A stretch of 64,000 bases of DNA from Candidatus Desulfosporosinus nitrosoreducens (GCF_030954495.1 NZ_JAVHUW010000048.1:1-64000); one strand, 5' to 3'; shown: positions 34,070-43,098, counted from the first letter of the stretch. Program-made: numbers and translations. Notes: generated by a model from the sequence alone, not told the origin.

Positions 34070-34303
34070 CAATCAAGGCGATGATGAGAAAGAGTACAAA
34101 AAGGAATTGCCCTAGCGAAGATGGGATAGTGAAAGCCATCGGCGAGGAATTTTTGGAAGTGCATCTCTGAGCTGATCGGCGGAAACCTGAGTATGCCTTT
34201 CCGTATTAACTGCGTTAAAGTTATTAAGCAGGAACGACAGTGTTCGTTCAATCAGAGTGGGACCGCGGAACCTTTCGTCTCTGGACGAAGGTTCCGCGTT
34301 TTT
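34070..34303 (+). promoter_or_regulatory. T-box riboswitch, probably cysteine-specific
   Basis: The leader has the stem-I start GATGATGAGAAAGAGTA, a specifier region GGAAGTGCATC in which TGC (34160-34162) would be the Cys codon, the conserved T-box AGAGTGGGACCGCGG (34253-34267) and a terminator stem (CGCGGAACCTTTCGTC with GACGAAGGTTCCGCG) followed by five Ts ending at 34303. Uncharged tRNA would pair and stop termination. The genes behind it, cysE and cysS, support the Cys assignment. The exact left end is approximate. Confidence 0.88.
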
Positions 34304-34357
34304 GTATCTAATTCTAGGTTGTTCGCATAGGATTATCAGGAAAGGGGTGTGCCGGAA

Positions 34358-35107
34358 ATGATTTTTGGTCAAATCAGGCGCGATATTCGCGTGATTTTTG
34401 AAAGAGATCCCGCTGCCAAAAGCATCGTTGAAGTGATCTTTTGCTATCCGGGTTTTCATGCGGTGCTTTTTCACCGTTTGGCCCATTGGTTGTATCAACA
34501 CAATTTGGTCCTTTTGCCGCGAATGATTTCTCAGCTATCCAGGTTTCTCACGGGGATAGAGATTCATCCTGGCGCTAAAATTGGACAGGGCTTTTTTATT
34601 GACCATGGCAGTGGAGTGGTCATTGGGGAAACGGCAGAAATCGGAGACAATGTTACTTTGTATCAAGGGGTTACGCTTGGCGGAACCGGCAAAGAAAAGG
34701 GCAAGCGGCATCCGACGATTGGCAATAATGTTGTAATTGGGACGGGCGCGAAAATTTTAGGTTCCTTTAAAGTTGGAGATAATGTTAAAATAGGCGCGGG
34801 TTCTGTCGTTAACAAATCCGTTCCCAGTGACACGACGGTGGTGGGCATACCGGGGAGGATTGTTCTTCACCATGGGGTTCCGATTAAAGACCCTGATCTG
34901 AGACATGATGATCTTCCCGATCCTGTCAATGAAATGCTGAAGTGCTTAATGCAGAGAGTGGAGTATCTGGAACAACGTTTAAAAGAAGAGGAGAGTCGAT
35001 GCAATGTCTTTGAAATTATTCAACACAATGACCCGGCAAAAAGAGGAGTTCAAGCCCCGAGAGAGCGGGAAGGTTGCGATGTATGTCTGCGGTCCGACGA
35101 CCTATAA
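34358..35107 (+). CDS. cysE: Serine O-acetyltransferase
   Basis: Makes O-acetylserine, the cysteine precursor. The 249-residue protein has the hexapeptide-repeat beta-helix ([32 protein letters not shown] and onward) and the catalytic-site segments HGSG and [15 protein letters not shown]. The ATG at 34358 is used; GTG at 34349 is possible. The last 35 residues (from about [18 protein letters not shown]) overlap cysS by 104 bases in another frame and look unlike CysE. The normal stop may have been lost. T-box control and the shared operon link cysteine synthesis with cysteine charging. Confidence 0.92.
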   Translation: MIFGQIRRDIRVIFERDPAAKSIVEVIFCYPGFHAVLFHRLAHWLYQHNLVLLPRMISQLSRFLTGIEIHPGAKIGQGFFIDHGSGVVIGETAEIGDNVTLYQGVTLGGTGKEKGKRHPTIGNNVVIGTGAKILGSFKVGDNVKIGAGSVVNKSVPSDTTVVGIPGRIVLHHGVPIKDPDLRHDDLPDPVNEMLKCLMQRVEYLEQRLKEEESRCNVFEIIQHNDPAKRGVQAPREREGCDVCLRSDDL

Positions 35108-36440
35108 CTATTTTCATGCCGGAAATGCCCGGATGTTTGTCGTTTTTGACATGATACGCCGTTACTTTATGTATAAAGGCTACGAGGTTCGCTATGTGCA
35201 GAATTTTACAGATGTCGATGATAAAATCATTCAGCGGGGAAACCTCGAAAAGATGGACCCTCTGGCCTTGGGCCAAAAATATATCGATGAGTATTTTAAG
35301 GATGCCCAGGCTTTGAATATTCTTCCGGCTACGGTTCACCCCAAGGCCACTGAACATATTCCGGAAATGATTGAGATTATCCAGGGTTTGATTAACACAG
35401 AGCTTGCTTACGAAGTGGATGGGGATGTGTATTTTGCGGTGGATCGCTTTTCCGGCTATGGAAAACTCTCCGGCCGAACCTTGGAGGACATGAAAGCGGG
35501 CGCGCGGGTTGAGGTGGATGAACGCAAACATCATCCCATGGATTTTGCGCTTTGGAAAAAGGCCAAGCCCGGTGAACCGGCCTGGAAAAGTCCCTGGGGC
35601 ATGGGGCGGCCGGGGTGGCATATCGAATGCACAGCTATGTCCTTGAAATACTTAGGCGCGGGCTTTGACATTCACGGCGGCGGCGGAGATTTGGTTTTCC
35701 CTCATCATGAGAATGAAATTGCCCAGACAGAAGGGTATTTGAAAGGACAGACCTTTGCGCACTATTGGATGCACAACGCCTTTCTGACGATTAATCAGGA
35801 GAAAATGTCCAAGTCCTTGAACAATTTTTTCACAACCCGGGAGCTGCTTGAGAAGAATCCCGGAGAAGTGATCCGTTTTTATCTGCTCGGAACTCATTAC
35901 CGCAGCCCGTTGGATTTCAATGATGAGAATTTAGGGATGGCTCAAAAGGGGTTGGGGCGGCTGCAAACCAGTGTTCGCTTAGCTCAGCAGGCTTTGGACA
36001 GAAAGGGGTCTGCCAAAAACGAAGAGCTTGAGCAGGAGTTGTTCAAAGCGGCTCAGGAAGCCCGTGAATCCTTTGAGAAGGCTATGGACGATGATTTTAA
36101 TTCTGCCCTGGCTTATGCCGCCCTCTTTGAATTAGCTAAGACGATGAATGGCTACGGCCAGGAACATCCTGTTTTTTCTGAGGGACTGGCAAAAGCACAA
36201 GGGACCTTAATTGAATTGGGAGGGGTGCTGGGATTTGATCTTCTGCATCCGGCTCAAAGACAAGTTGAAAATGAGGAAATGCTCGCCAAAGTGATGGAGA
36301 TCGTTCTTCAGATCCGCTCTAAGTCCCGCCAGAAAAAAGATTGGGAGATGTCGGACTTTATCCGGGATGCCTTTAAGGCCCAGGGAATCATTATTGAAGA
36401 TACCCCGCAAGGGGCAAGGTGGAATATTAAAAAGTTTTGA
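35004..36440 (+). CDS. cysS: Cysteinyl-tRNA synthetase
   Basis: A class I synthetase of 478 residues that charges tRNA-Cys. It has the zinc cysteine in [18 protein letters not shown] (HIGH equivalent HAGN), further zinc ligands in [10 protein letters not shown] and [11 protein letters not shown], and the KMSKS motif [11 protein letters not shown]. The RBS GAGGAG lies 9 bases before the ATG, inside the end of cysE. It is followed by mrnC with an 11-base gap. Confidence 0.95.
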   Translation: MSLKLFNTMTRQKEEFKPRESGKVAMYVCGPTTYNYFHAGNARMFVVFDMIRRYFMYKGYEVRYVQNFTDVDDKIIQRGNLEKMDPLALGQKYIDEYFKDAQALNILPATVHPKATEHIPEMIEIIQGLINTELAYEVDGDVYFAVDRFSGYGKLSGRTLEDMKAGARVEVDERKHHPMDFALWKKAKPGEPAWKSPWGMGRPGWHIECTAMSLKYLGAGFDIHGGGGDLVFPHHENEIAQTEGYLKGQTFAHYWMHNAFLTINQEKMSKSLNNFFTTRELLEKNPGEVIRFYLLGTHYRSPLDFNDENLGMAQKGLGRLQTSVRLAQQALDRKGSAKNEELEQELFKAAQEARESFEKAMDDDFNSALAYAALFELAKTMNGYGQEHPVFSEGLAKAQGTLIELGGVLGFDLLHPAQRQVENEEMLAKVMEIVLQIRSKSRQKKDWEMSDFIRDAFKAQGIIIEDTPQGARWNIKKF

Positions 36441-36451
36441 AAGGTGACCAT

Positions 36452-36856
36452 ATGCGCAGTTGGCAGGAAATGAACCCCTTAACGTTAGCTTATTTGGGGG
36501 ATGCGGTTTATGAATTATGGGTGCGGACGCATTTGCTGGAGTTAGGGCATGAAAAAGTCAAGGAGCTTCACAAGCAGGCGATTCGCTATGTGTGCGCCGG
36601 AACTCAAGCCCGGATTTTGCACGCTTTGCTCCCGGATCTTGAGGATGTTGAGCAGCAGGTGGTTTTACGCGGGCGCAATGCCAAAGGCAGTTATCCGAAA
36701 AACGTTGATGTTGTGACATATCGTCATGCCACAGCCTTTGAAAGCTTAATCGGGTATTGGCAATTGACCGGACAGGTTCAGCGTATGCACTGGGCGTTTC
36801 AGCAAGTGGACGGTATTTTAGGGGAAGAGTCCCCGAAAGAAATCAGTATAAAATGA
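36452..36856 (+). CDS. mrnC: Mini-ribonuclease 3
   Basis: A 134-residue RNase III-type catalytic domain without a dsRNA-binding domain, which trims 23S rRNA precursor ends. Features are PLTLAYLGDAVYELWVRTHLL (near the start), with the acidic metal ligands, and ERIEV-like conserved helices later. The ATG at 36452 has AAAGGTGA 4-5 bases before it; the ATG at 36437 overlaps the cysS end. It is typical to find mrnC directly after cysS in Firmicutes. Confidence 0.9.
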   Translation: MRSWQEMNPLTLAYLGDAVYELWVRTHLLELGHEKVKELHKQAIRYVCAGTQARILHALLPDLEDVEQQVVLRGRNAKGSYPKNVDVVTYRHATAFESLIGYWQLTGQVQRMHWAFQQVDGILGEESPKEISIK

Positions 36857-36880
36857 CGGAGAGAAAAGAGGGCTGTCGAA

Positions 36881-37561
36881 ATGAAAGTGGATCTGATTCA
36901 ATATACTCCGGACCCGGAAAAGGTTGTGGCTTCCGCTGCCCGTTTGTGTTACTCGGCAGATCCCGTGCCGGAACTTTTAGAACATCTGGATGAGGAGACA
37001 GTGGCCCGCTTTGTCCGTAAATTGCGCGCTATGGGCCATCTCTCTCCATTCGAACATGTGAGTTTTCAGTTTTCCATTGACGGCGTCTCGCGGGCTTTAT
37101 CTCATCAATTAGTGCGGCATAGAATCGCCAGTTACTCTCAACGTTCTCAGCGCTATGTAAAAGAGAATGGCTTTGAGTATGTCATCCCCCCGAGTATCCA
37201 AGGAAATCCCCAGGCTATGGAGCGTTTTGAAGGGGTTATGGCGCGCCTTCAGGAGGAGTACCAAGCTCTTCAGGGCATGGTGCCTGCCGAAGATGCCCGT
37301 TTTGTGCTGCCCAACGCCTGCACGACCTCGTTAATGGCTACTTTTAATGCCCGCTCGCTGTTAAATTTTTTCGAGCATCGCACCTGCCGGAGAGCCCAGT
37401 GGGAAATTCGCGGGCTGGCGGAGAGGATGCTGGACTTGGTGCGCGGCGTGGCTCCGAATTTGTTTAGCGGAGCAGGGCCGACCTGTGTGACCCAGGGAGT
37501 ATGCCATCAAGGTACTTATAGTTGCGGAAGATTACAAACCCTGTCAAGAAAGAAGACGTGA
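36881..37561 (+). CDS. thyX: Flavin-dependent thymidylate synthase
   Basis: Makes dTMP from dUMP using FAD, NADPH and methylene-tetrahydrofolate. The 226-residue protein contains the ThyX motif RHRIASYSQRSQRYV (residues about 86-100, RHRxxSxxxxSxR), plus GHLSPFEHVSFQF and the C-terminal FFEHRTCRRAQWEIRGLAERML. Length is typical. The stop codon (TGA, 37559-37561) overlaps the GTG of rlmB, so the two are translationally coupled. ThyX differs from ThyA, so the organism may lack thyA, which cannot be seen here. Confidence 0.93.
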   Translation: MKVDLIQYTPDPEKVVASAARLCYSADPVPELLEHLDEETVARFVRKLRAMGHLSPFEHVSFQFSIDGVSRALSHQLVRHRIASYSQRSQRYVKENGFEYVIPPSIQGNPQAMERFEGVMARLQEEYQALQGMVPAEDARFVLPNACTTSLMATFNARSLLNFFEHRTCRRAQWEIRGLAERMLDLVRGVAPNLFSGAGPTCVTQGVCHQGTYSCGRLQTLSRKKT

Positions 37562-38307
37562 ATAACTTGAACGATGAAATCATTTACGGCAAAAATCCGG
37601 TCTTAGAGCTTTTGAAAAGCGGGAAGCCTGTCAACAAGATTCTCTTGCTTGCCGATGGCGCGAATGTACGGAATCAAGAAATTCTTTCCCTCTTGCAGAA
37701 GCGGAACATCCCTTATCAATTTGTGGACCGTCAGGCCCTTGACCGTCTGGCTCAACGCGAGCGGCATCAAGGCATGCTGGCCTATGTGGCTGCCAGAGAG
37801 TATGCTGAAGTGGAGGACATCCTTGCCTTAGCGGAAAAGAGGCAGGAAGCCCCGTTTATCCTGGTGCTGGATGAAATCGAAGATCCCCACAATCTGGGGG
37901 CCTTGCTGAGGACCGTTGACGCCGTTGGAGCTCATGGGGTGATTATTCCCAAACGGCGCAGTGTTTCCCTGACCGGAACGGTTGCCAAAACATCGGCTGG
38001 GGCTGTTGAACATGTTTTGGTTGCCCGGGTAAGCAATTTAGTGCAGACAATTAAGGAGCTGAAAAAGAAAGGGTGCTGGGTGTCCGGCGCCGAAGCCGGA
38101 GGCAGCGATGCTTTTACGGCGGATCTGACAGGACCTCGGGTTATTGTTATTGGCAGCGAAGGCAAAGGCATCAGCCGTTTGCTGCGTGAAAACTGTGACG
38201 AGCTTGTCAGTCTGCCGATGAGGGGGAAGGTGACGTCACTTAACGCGAGTGTTGCCGGGTCTCTGATGCTTTATGAAGTGTTTAGGCAGAGAGCTTATGC
38301 TCGTTAA
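37558..38307 (+). CDS. rlmB: 23S rRNA (guanosine-2'-O-)-methyltransferase, SpoU family
   Basis: A 249-residue SPOUT (TrmH/RlmB-like) enzyme that would methylate G2251 of 23S rRNA using SAM. The knotted C-terminal domain has DEIEDPHNLGALLRTVDAVGAHGVI, IVIGSEGKGISRLLRENCD and MRGKVTSLNASVAGSLMLYEVFRQ. The N-terminal part (YGKNPVLELLKSG) is the substrate-binding domain. The GTG at 37558 overlaps the thyX stop. A paralogue such as TrmH or another SpoU is possible, but this neighbourhood usually holds rlmB. Confidence 0.9.
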   Translation: MNNLNDEIIYGKNPVLELLKSGKPVNKILLLADGANVRNQEILSLLQKRNIPYQFVDRQALDRLAQRERHQGMLAYVAAREYAEVEDILALAEKRQEAPFILVLDEIEDPHNLGALLRTVDAVGAHGVIIPKRRSVSLTGTVAKTSAGAVEHVLVARVSNLVQTIKELKKKGCWVSGAEAGGSDAFTADLTGPRVIVIGSEGKGISRLLRENCDELVSLPMRGKVTSLNASVAGSLMLYEVFRQRAYAR

Positions 38308-38406
38308 AGTTAATTCTAAAGTCTCTTTTAGACAACCTCCGGTCCTGTACCCGGGTCTTGGCTTTAAACTTCGCGCATATAGCGACAGAACAACCAAAAC
38401 TTCGCC

Positions 38407-38436
38407 TTGACGCTTTTCTTCAGCGTCGAGTATAAT
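38407..38436 (+). promoter_or_regulatory. Promoter of sigH
   Basis: TTGACG, 18 bases, TATAAT, 73 bases before the sigH TTG start. The 200-base gap after rlmB holds only this promoter and a short TCTAAA..TTTAGA palindrome near 38316. Confidence 0.6.
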
Positions 38437-38508
38437 GAGAATGTTCCCGTGGACAAGGGCTAGGCGAGATTGCGTCTTCTTCATGACGACATTGTAGGGG
38501 GGATCAAC

Positions 38509-39159
38509 TTGACTTTTCAAGCCCAACCAGAACTACCAGAGTGCGAAATCGGCGATATAATCGTAGATGAAGAGATGGTTGAGCTTGCCAAGGAAGGCGA
38601 CGCGGCAGCACTGGAGTATCTAATCAACAAATATAAGAACTTCGTTAGGGCAAAAGCTCGTTCCTATTTTCTCATAGGGGCGGATCGCGAAGATATTATT
38701 CAAGAGGGAATGATTGGACTCTATAAAGCCATAAGAGACTTCCGCGGCGACAAGCTCTCTTCGTTCAGGGCATTTGCGGAATTATGCATAACCCGCCAAA
38801 TCATTACCGCTATCAAGACAGCGACAAGGCAGAAACACATTCCTCTAAACTCGTATGTATCACTGAATAAGCCTATATATGATGAGGATTCTGATCGTAC
38901 CCTGCTTGATGTCATCTCGGGGACTCGCATTACAGACCCGGAAGAGCTGATCATTAGCCGGGAAGAATTTGACGACATTGAGGAAAAGATGGGCGAAATT
39001 CTCAGTTCCTTAGAATGGAAGGTACTGATGTCTTATCTGGAAGGGAAATCGTATCAGGAAATTGCTGTTGACTTGAAGAGACATGTGAAATCGATCGACA
39101 ACGCGTTGCAGAGAGTGAAAAGGAAACTTGAGCGCTACCTTGAACGTCGGGATGGATAA
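38509..39159 (+). CDS. sigH: RNA polymerase sigma-H factor
   Basis: A 216-residue sigma factor for the transition state and early sporulation. Region 2 is YLINKYKNFVRAKARSYFLIGADREDIIQEGMIGLYKAIRDFRGDKLSSFRAFAELCITRQIITAIKTATRQKHIPLNSYVSLNKP, the typical SigH pattern. Region 4 is WKVLMSYLEGKSYQEIAVDLKRHVKSIDNALQRVKRKLERYL. The TTG at 38509 has AGGGGGGAT 6-7 bases upstream. Position after rlmB and before rpmG-secE-nusG is conserved in Firmicutes; the gene rae1/yacP that often lies between is absent. Confidence 0.95.
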   Translation: MTFQAQPELPECEIGDIIVDEEMVELAKEGDAAALEYLINKYKNFVRAKARSYFLIGADREDIIQEGMIGLYKAIRDFRGDKLSSFRAFAELCITRQIITAIKTATRQKHIPLNSYVSLNKPIYDEDSDRTLLDVISGTRITDPEELIISREEFDDIEEKMGEILSSLEWKVLMSYLEGKSYQEIAVDLKRHVKSIDNALQRVKRKLERYLERRDG

Positions 39160-39189
39160 TTTTACATACACTTCTGAAAGAAAAAAAGC

Positions 39190-39218
39190 TTGCATTTATA
39201 GCGAAAAGATGCTAAATT
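39190..39218 (+). promoter_or_regulatory. Promoter of tRNA-Thr
   Basis: TTGCAT, 17 bases, TAAATT, 45 bases upstream of the tRNA. Confidence 0.5.
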
Positions 39219-39263
39219 ATATGAGTGCCTGACAGCAAAGCGCTGATGGGGCGCAAACAAAAT

Positions 39264-39339
39264 GCCAACGTAGCTCAATTGGTAGAGCAGCTGATTTGTA
39301 ATCAGCAGGTTGCGGGTTCGAGTCCCTTCGTTGGCTCCA
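39264..39339 (+). tRNA. tRNA-Thr (anticodon TGT)
   Basis: A full cloverleaf: acceptor GCCAACG pairs with CGTTGGC, D-arm GCTCAATTGGTAGAGC, anticodon stem CTGAT/ATCAG with TGT in the loop, T-arm GCGGGTTCGAGTCCC, discriminator T and an encoded CCA (39337-39339). It lies in front of rpmG, where other Firmicutes often carry a tRNA. Confidence 0.95.
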
Positions 39340-39358
39340 TTTATTTTGCAGATATTTC

Positions 39359-39384
39359 AAAAGACAGCCAGGCTGTCTTTTTTG
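39359..39384 (+). terminator. Terminator after tRNA-Thr
   Basis: AAGACAGCC and GGCTGTCTT with a one-base loop between, then TTTTTT-like run, 20 bases after the tRNA end. Confidence 0.8.
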
Positions 39385-39436
39385 TTATGATGTTCAAGGG
39401 ACGCTTGCTAACTGAGTTTTCTTACCGGTTATTTCC

Positions 39437-39465
39437 TTGACAGGGTAGTTATCTTGTGATAAAGT
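39437..39465 (+). promoter_or_regulatory. Promoter of rpmG-secE-nusG
   Basis: TTGACA, 17 bases, TAAAGT, 56 bases before rpmG. Confidence 0.65.
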
Positions 39466-39520
39466 ACTTGAGTAATGGAATAAATGCAGCGTTCTACCGT
39501 TGTCTGGGAGGTGTTCGTGA

Positions 39521-39670
39521 ATGCGTGTTGGCATTATTTTAGCGTGTACGGATTGCAAGCACCGTAATTATGCTACGATGAAGAATAAGAAAAATAACCC
39601 TGATCGTTTAGAAGCCCAAAAGTATTGTAAGTTCTGCAAAAGCCATACTCTTCATAAGGAAACCAAGTAA
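39521..39670 (+). CDS. rpmG: 50S ribosomal protein L33 (zinc-binding form)
   Basis: A 49-residue protein beginning [23 protein letters not shown]. It carries CTDC and CKFC pairs, the zinc-binding type of L33. It is too short for many gene finders, but the GGGAGGTG site 6-9 bases before the ATG, the conserved sequence and its place before secE make it certain. A run of ten Ts follows the stop codon. Confidence 0.95.
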   Translation: MRVGIILACTDCKHRNYATMKNKKNNPDRLEAQKYCKFCKSHTLHKETK

Positions 39671-39886
39671 TTTTTTTTTTGCACCTATCAGAAAGTATGA
39701 CTTTCTGTTAAATTTTCTGTAGGTAAGTGCAACTGGGGCAATCGTCTGTGCCTGACGGCTATCAAGGGCGAAGACAGTTTCTGAGTAGGCTAGGCAAGTT
39801 TACTTACCCTGTGAGGTCATGGATTGTACGCCAGGAAGCGTTGTCACAGTGTCGAGGGCACCGATGTCGTGTAAGGATGTGAAGTG
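39671..39886 (+). other. Structured leader region before secE
   Basis: This 216-base region holds a run of ten Ts directly after rpmG, then a compact hairpin: CAGAAAG-TATGA-CTTTCTG (39689-39707), with outer arms GCACCTA (39681-39687) and TAGGT..GTGC (39720-39730). Its function is unknown. No tRNA or promoter was recognised. Confidence 0.45.
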
Positions 39887-40108
39887 ATGGGCGCGTTGAA
39901 AAAACCAGCTAATACTCAGCGACAAGCGGAAAAGACTGCGGAGTATTTCCGTGGGGTTTTGAGTGAATTAAAAAAAGTTCACTGGCCGAGCCGTAAACAA
40001 TTGCTCGCCTACACAGGAGTTGTGTTTTTTACGGTGGGAATTGTATCCGTTCTCATGTGGATTGTAGACGGCGGTTTAAGTATAGCCTTAACCAAGCTAG
40101 TGCCCTAA
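39887..40108 (+). CDS. secE: Preprotein translocase subunit SecE
   Basis: A 73-residue single-span subunit of the SecYEG channel. The SecE signature is EYFRGVLSELKKVHWPSRKQLLAYTGVVFFTV, with the membrane helix following. The ATG at 39887 is used; a GTG at 39884 also lies in frame. It is upstream of nusG, as in most bacteria. Confidence 0.92.
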   Translation: MGALKKPANTQRQAEKTAEYFRGVLSELKKVHWPSRKQLLAYTGVVFFTVGIVSVLMWIVDGGLSIALTKLVP

Positions 40109-40150
40109 ACTGCAAGTTTCTGCGGCAGTGTCTGAGGAGGTCCCTGAGAA

Positions 40151-40678
40151 ATGGCAAAAGACTGGTTTGTTATTCACACGTACTCGGGTTATGAAAACAA
40201 AGTTAAAATGAATCTCGAAAAACGAGTCGAATCCATGAATATGGAGGAGAAAATTTTTCGCGTTCTTGTGCCGATGGAGGATGAAGTTGAGTTCAAGAAT
40301 GGGAAAGAAAAGGTAACCAAGCGCAAGGTTTATCCCGGGTATGTGCTTGTTGAGATGGAAATGACCGACGATTCTTGGTATGTTGTACGCAACACGCCGG
40401 GAGTGACCGGTTTTGTAGGTACGGGAACAAAGCCTATTCCGCTTCTTGAACAAGAGGTTATCCGGATTCTGCAGCAGATGGGTATGGACGAACTCCACGC
40501 TCGTATTGATTTCGAGGTCAATCAAACTGTTCAGGTTATCGCCGGGCCGTTTAAAGACTTTGTGGGGATAGTCCGGGAAATTCTCCCGGATAAAGGTAAG
40601 CTGCGTGTGGAAGTATCGATGTTTGGAAGAGAGACACCTGTGGAATTGGATTTTGCGCAGGTGCAAAAGCTCGACTAA
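40151..40678 (+). CDS. nusG: Transcription termination/antitermination factor NusG
   Basis: A 175-residue factor that binds RNA polymerase to modulate pausing and links it to Rho and ribosomes. The NGN domain begins MAKDWFVIHTYSGYENKVK with YPGYVLVEMEMTDDSWYVVRNTPGVTGFVG. The KOW domain is present near residues 125-150 (VQVIAGPFKDFVGIVREILPDKGKLRVEV). RBS GAGGAGG-like precedes the ATG. Confidence 0.96.
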   Translation: MAKDWFVIHTYSGYENKVKMNLEKRVESMNMEEKIFRVLVPMEDEVEFKNGKEKVTKRKVYPGYVLVEMEMTDDSWYVVRNTPGVTGFVGTGTKPIPLLEQEVIRILQQMGMDELHARIDFEVNQTVQVIAGPFKDFVGIVREILPDKGKLRVEVSMFGRETPVELDFAQVQKLD

Positions 40679-40713
40679 AATAGGGATTACTTTATCAAGG
40701 AGGTGTAATGACA

Positions 40714-41142
40714 ATGGCAAAGAAAGTAATTGGTTTGGTTAAATTAGCGATAACGGCAGGTAAGGCAACACCGGCACCTCCGGTTGGTCCGGCTCTTGGT
40801 CAGCATGGGGTCAATATTATGGCCTTCTGCAAAGAATACAATGAGCGCACTAAAGATCAGGCGGGGCTTATTATTCCGGTAGAAATTACAGTTTATGAAG
40901 ATCGCTCGTTTACCTTTATTACCAAAACTCCGCCGGCTTCCGTGCTGCTTAAAAAAGTAGCCAATATTAACTCGGGTTCTTCTGAACCGAATCGCAAGAA
41001 GGTTGCCACAATCTCGAAAGCGAAAGTACGCGAAATTGCAGACATCAAGATGAAAGACCTGAACGCGGCAAGTATCGAGGCGGCAATGCGGATGGTGGAA
41101 GGCACCGCCAGGAGCATGGGCATCGTTGTTGAAGAAGTCTAA
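40714..41142 (+). CDS. rplK: 50S ribosomal protein L11
   Basis: A 142-residue L11 ([43 protein letters not shown]). It binds the 23S GTPase-associated region with L10 and L7/L12 and is the site of stringent-factor stimulation. The proline-rich hinge is visible. An upstream ATG at 40708 is possible; the ATG at 40714 fits the family and spacing. It lies 29-35 bases after nusG. Confidence 0.96.
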   Translation: MAKKVIGLVKLAITAGKATPAPPVGPALGQHGVNIMAFCKEYNERTKDQAGLIIPVEITVYEDRSFTFITKTPPASVLLKKVANINSGSSEPNRKKVATISKAKVREIADIKMKDLNAASIEAAMRMVEGTARSMGIVVEEV

Positions 41143-41192
41143 AATGAGTTGTGGGAGGGCTTAGCCCGTATCACCACGAGGAGGTTAAGTGA

Positions 41193-41885
41193 ATGGCTAA
41201 GGTAGGAAAAAAATATCAAGAGGCCGTAAAAACCTTTGAGCGCACTGCGTACTACGAACCCCTTGAAGCTTTCGCAATTGTAAAGGCTAACGCCAAGGCA
41301 AAATTTGACGAGACGATTGAAGTTGCCTTTAAATTAGGCATTGATACTCGTCATGCCGATCAACAAATTCGCGGCGCGATTGTGCTGCCGAATGGAACGG
41401 GTAAAACTCGCTCGGTGCTGGTTTTCGCCAAAGGCGATAAAGCGAAGGAAGCAGAATTAGCAGGAGCCGATTTTGTAGGCGCCGAGGATATGATTGCTAA
41501 GATTGAACAAGGATGGTTTGGGTTTGATGTCGTCGTGGCTACGCCGGATATGATGGGTATGGTTGGAAAACTGGGACGGGTCCTTGGACCTAAAGGTTTA
41601 ATGCCAAACCCCAAAACAGGTACGGTAACGCCGGACGTAACCCGTGCGATTAAAGAAATCAAAGCTGGTAAGATTGAATATCGTGCTGAAAAGGCGGGGA
41701 TTATCCACGCGCCCATAGGCAAGGCTTCTTTTAGCCCGGAGCAGTTGATGGAGAACTATCGTACTTTAGGGGAAACGATTGTTAAAGCAAAACCTGCCGC
41801 GGCTAAGGGTCAGTATATCCGCAGTGTAACGGTTACTTCGACCATGGGGCCCGGTGTGAGAATCAACCCTGTAAAGGCGCTCTAA
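41193..41885 (+). CDS. rplA: 50S ribosomal protein L1
   Basis: A 230-residue L1 that forms the mobile E-site stalk. Conserved parts are [67 protein letters not shown] and [16 protein letters not shown]1 can repress its own operon by binding mRNA. A rplJL promoter and leader follow. Confidence 0.97.
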   Translation: MAKVGKKYQEAVKTFERTAYYEPLEAFAIVKANAKAKFDETIEVAFKLGIDTRHADQQIRGAIVLPNGTGKTRSVLVFAKGDKAKEAELAGADFVGAEDMIAKIEQGWFGFDVVVATPDMMGMVGKLGRVLGPKGLMPNPKTGTVTPDVTRAIKEIKAGKIEYRAEKAGIIHAPIGKASFSPEQLMENYRTLGETIVKAKPAAAKGQYIRSVTVTSTMGPGVRINPVKAL

Positions 41886-41904
41886 TTCTAAATTTAGAGT
41901 TCTC

Positions 41905-41933
41905 TTGACAGTGTTCGATAAAGAGGGTACACT
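41905..41933 (+). promoter_or_regulatory. Promoter of rplJ-rplL
   Basis: TTGACA, 17 bases, TACACT, just upstream of the L10 leader. Confidence 0.65.
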
Positions 41934-41939
41934 TATCAG

Positions 41940-42060
41940 GAATTGAATAGCCACTGTAGAAAGCAGGCGCCGCAAGGCTTAATTTCCTGCCGAGGTTGGA
42001 AAACGTGCCGATAGATATACTTGGCGTTCTTAACCTCTGCAGTCGCGGAGGTTTTTTGCT
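41940..42060 (+). promoter_or_regulatory. Ribosomal protein L10 leader
   Basis: Bases AGAAAGCAGGCGCCGCAAGGCTTAA, split around 41958-41982, with CCTGCCGAGGTTGG match the conserved core of the L10 leader, where the L10(L12)4 complex binds. A terminator-type hairpin AACCTC..GAGGTT plus TTTTTT (42032-42056) lies 30 bases before the rplJ RBS. Excess L10 would favour termination. Confidence 0.82.
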
Positions 42061-42089
42061 GAGTGACCCTAAGGAAGGAGGTACACAGA

Positions 42090-42617
42090 ATGCCTAATAT
42101 CGAAGAAAAAAGTCTCGTTGTCTCGGAGATTAAAGAGAAGTTTCAACAATCCTCCGGGGTTGTTTTAGCGGATTACCGCGGTTTAACCGTGGCTCAGGTT
42201 ACTCAATTGCGGAGCCAGCTTCGCCAAGCCGGTGTGGAATACAAGGTTTTGAAAAATACCCTTGTGCGCCGGGCCGCTCAGGAAGTGGGAGTAGAGGGAC
42301 TTGAGCCTTATCTGGAAGGCCCGACGGCTCTTGCTTTCAGTAAAGATCCTGTAGCTCCTGCTAAAATTTTGTTAGACTTTGTTAAAGTCAATAAGCTTAA
42401 AAGCTTCCAAATCAAAGCAGGCGTTGTTGAAGGCAAGGTTATCGATTCCGATGGAGTAAAAAACCTGGCGGATCTGCCGCCGCGGGAAGTGCTGCTGGCC
42501 ATGGTTTTGCGCGGTATGCAAGCACCTTTGGCAGGTATGGCCAATGTTCTTCAAGGACCAATCCGCAAAATGGGTTATGCTCTCGAAGAAGTGCGTAAAC
42601 TCAAGGAAGCCCAATAG
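42090..42617 (+). CDS. rplJ: 50S ribosomal protein L10
   Basis: A 175-residue L10, base of the L7/L12 stalk. The start is the ATG at 42090 (MPNIEEKSLVVSEIKEKFQQS) with AAGGAGG 9 bases upstream. Typical LADYRGLTVAQVTQLRSQLRQAGVEYKVLKNTL is present. It is followed by rplL 53 bases on. Confidence 0.96.
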   Translation: MPNIEEKSLVVSEIKEKFQQSSGVVLADYRGLTVAQVTQLRSQLRQAGVEYKVLKNTLVRRAAQEVGVEGLEPYLEGPTALAFSKDPVAPAKILLDFVKVNKLKSFQIKAGVVEGKVIDSDGVKNLADLPPREVLLAMVLRGMQAPLAGMANVLQGPIRKMGYALEEVRKLKEAQ

Positions 42618-42670
42618 GCTTTATACATTTAGGGTAATAAAATGTTTTATAATTTAAGGAGGAAACAATA

Positions 42671-43051
42671 ATGTCTAAAGTTAATGAAATTCTCGAAGCA
42701 GTTAAAGGATTAACTGTCCTCGAACTCTCTGAACTCGTGAAGGCTTTTGAAACCGAATTTGGCGTCAGCGCTGCAGCTCCTGTGGCTGTTGCTGCTGTTG
42801 GCGGAGCAGCTCCTGCCGCTGCTGAAGAAGCAGAAGAAAAAACCGAATTTGATGTTATCCTGACCAACTGCGGTGCTTCCAAGATCAATGTTATCAAGGT
42901 TGTTCGTGAAGTTACCGGCTTAGGTCTGAAAGAAGCAAAAGATCTCGTTGACAATGCTCCGAAGCCTGTCAAGGAGAAAATTTCCAAGGATGAAGCTGAG
43001 GCTGTGAAAACTAAATTAACAGAAGCCGGCGCAACCGTCGAAGTTAAATAG
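42671..43051 (+). CDS. rplL: 50S ribosomal protein L7/L12
   Basis: A 126-residue stalk protein: N-terminal dimerisation domain ([29 protein letters not shown]), an alanine-rich hinge ([17 protein letters not shown]) and the factor-binding C-terminal domain ([34 protein letters not shown]). It is present in several copies per ribosome. RBS AAGGAGG is strong. Confidence 0.97.
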   Translation: MSKVNEILEAVKGLTVLELSELVKAFETEFGVSAAAPVAVAAVGGAAPAAAEEAEEKTEFDVILTNCGASKINVIKVVREVTGLGLKEAKDLVDNAPKPVKEKISKDEAEAVKTKLTEAGATVEVK

Positions 43052-43062
43052 TTTAGAGAAAT

Positions 43063-43098
43063 AAAGAAGGTGCTCTCTAAGTGGAGGGCGCCTTCTTT
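43063..43098 (+). terminator. Partial terminator between rplL and rpoB
   Basis: AAAGAAGGTGCTCTC (43063-43077) pairs, with two wobbles, with GAGGGCGCCTTCTTT (43084-43098). A real T-run is missing, which suits partial termination that sets the rplL-to-rpoB ratio. Confidence 0.6.

Noticed and set aside
39225..39440. 71-codon frame over the tRNA-Thr region
   Set aside because: It reads through the tRNA and its terminator; the tRNA fold is complete.
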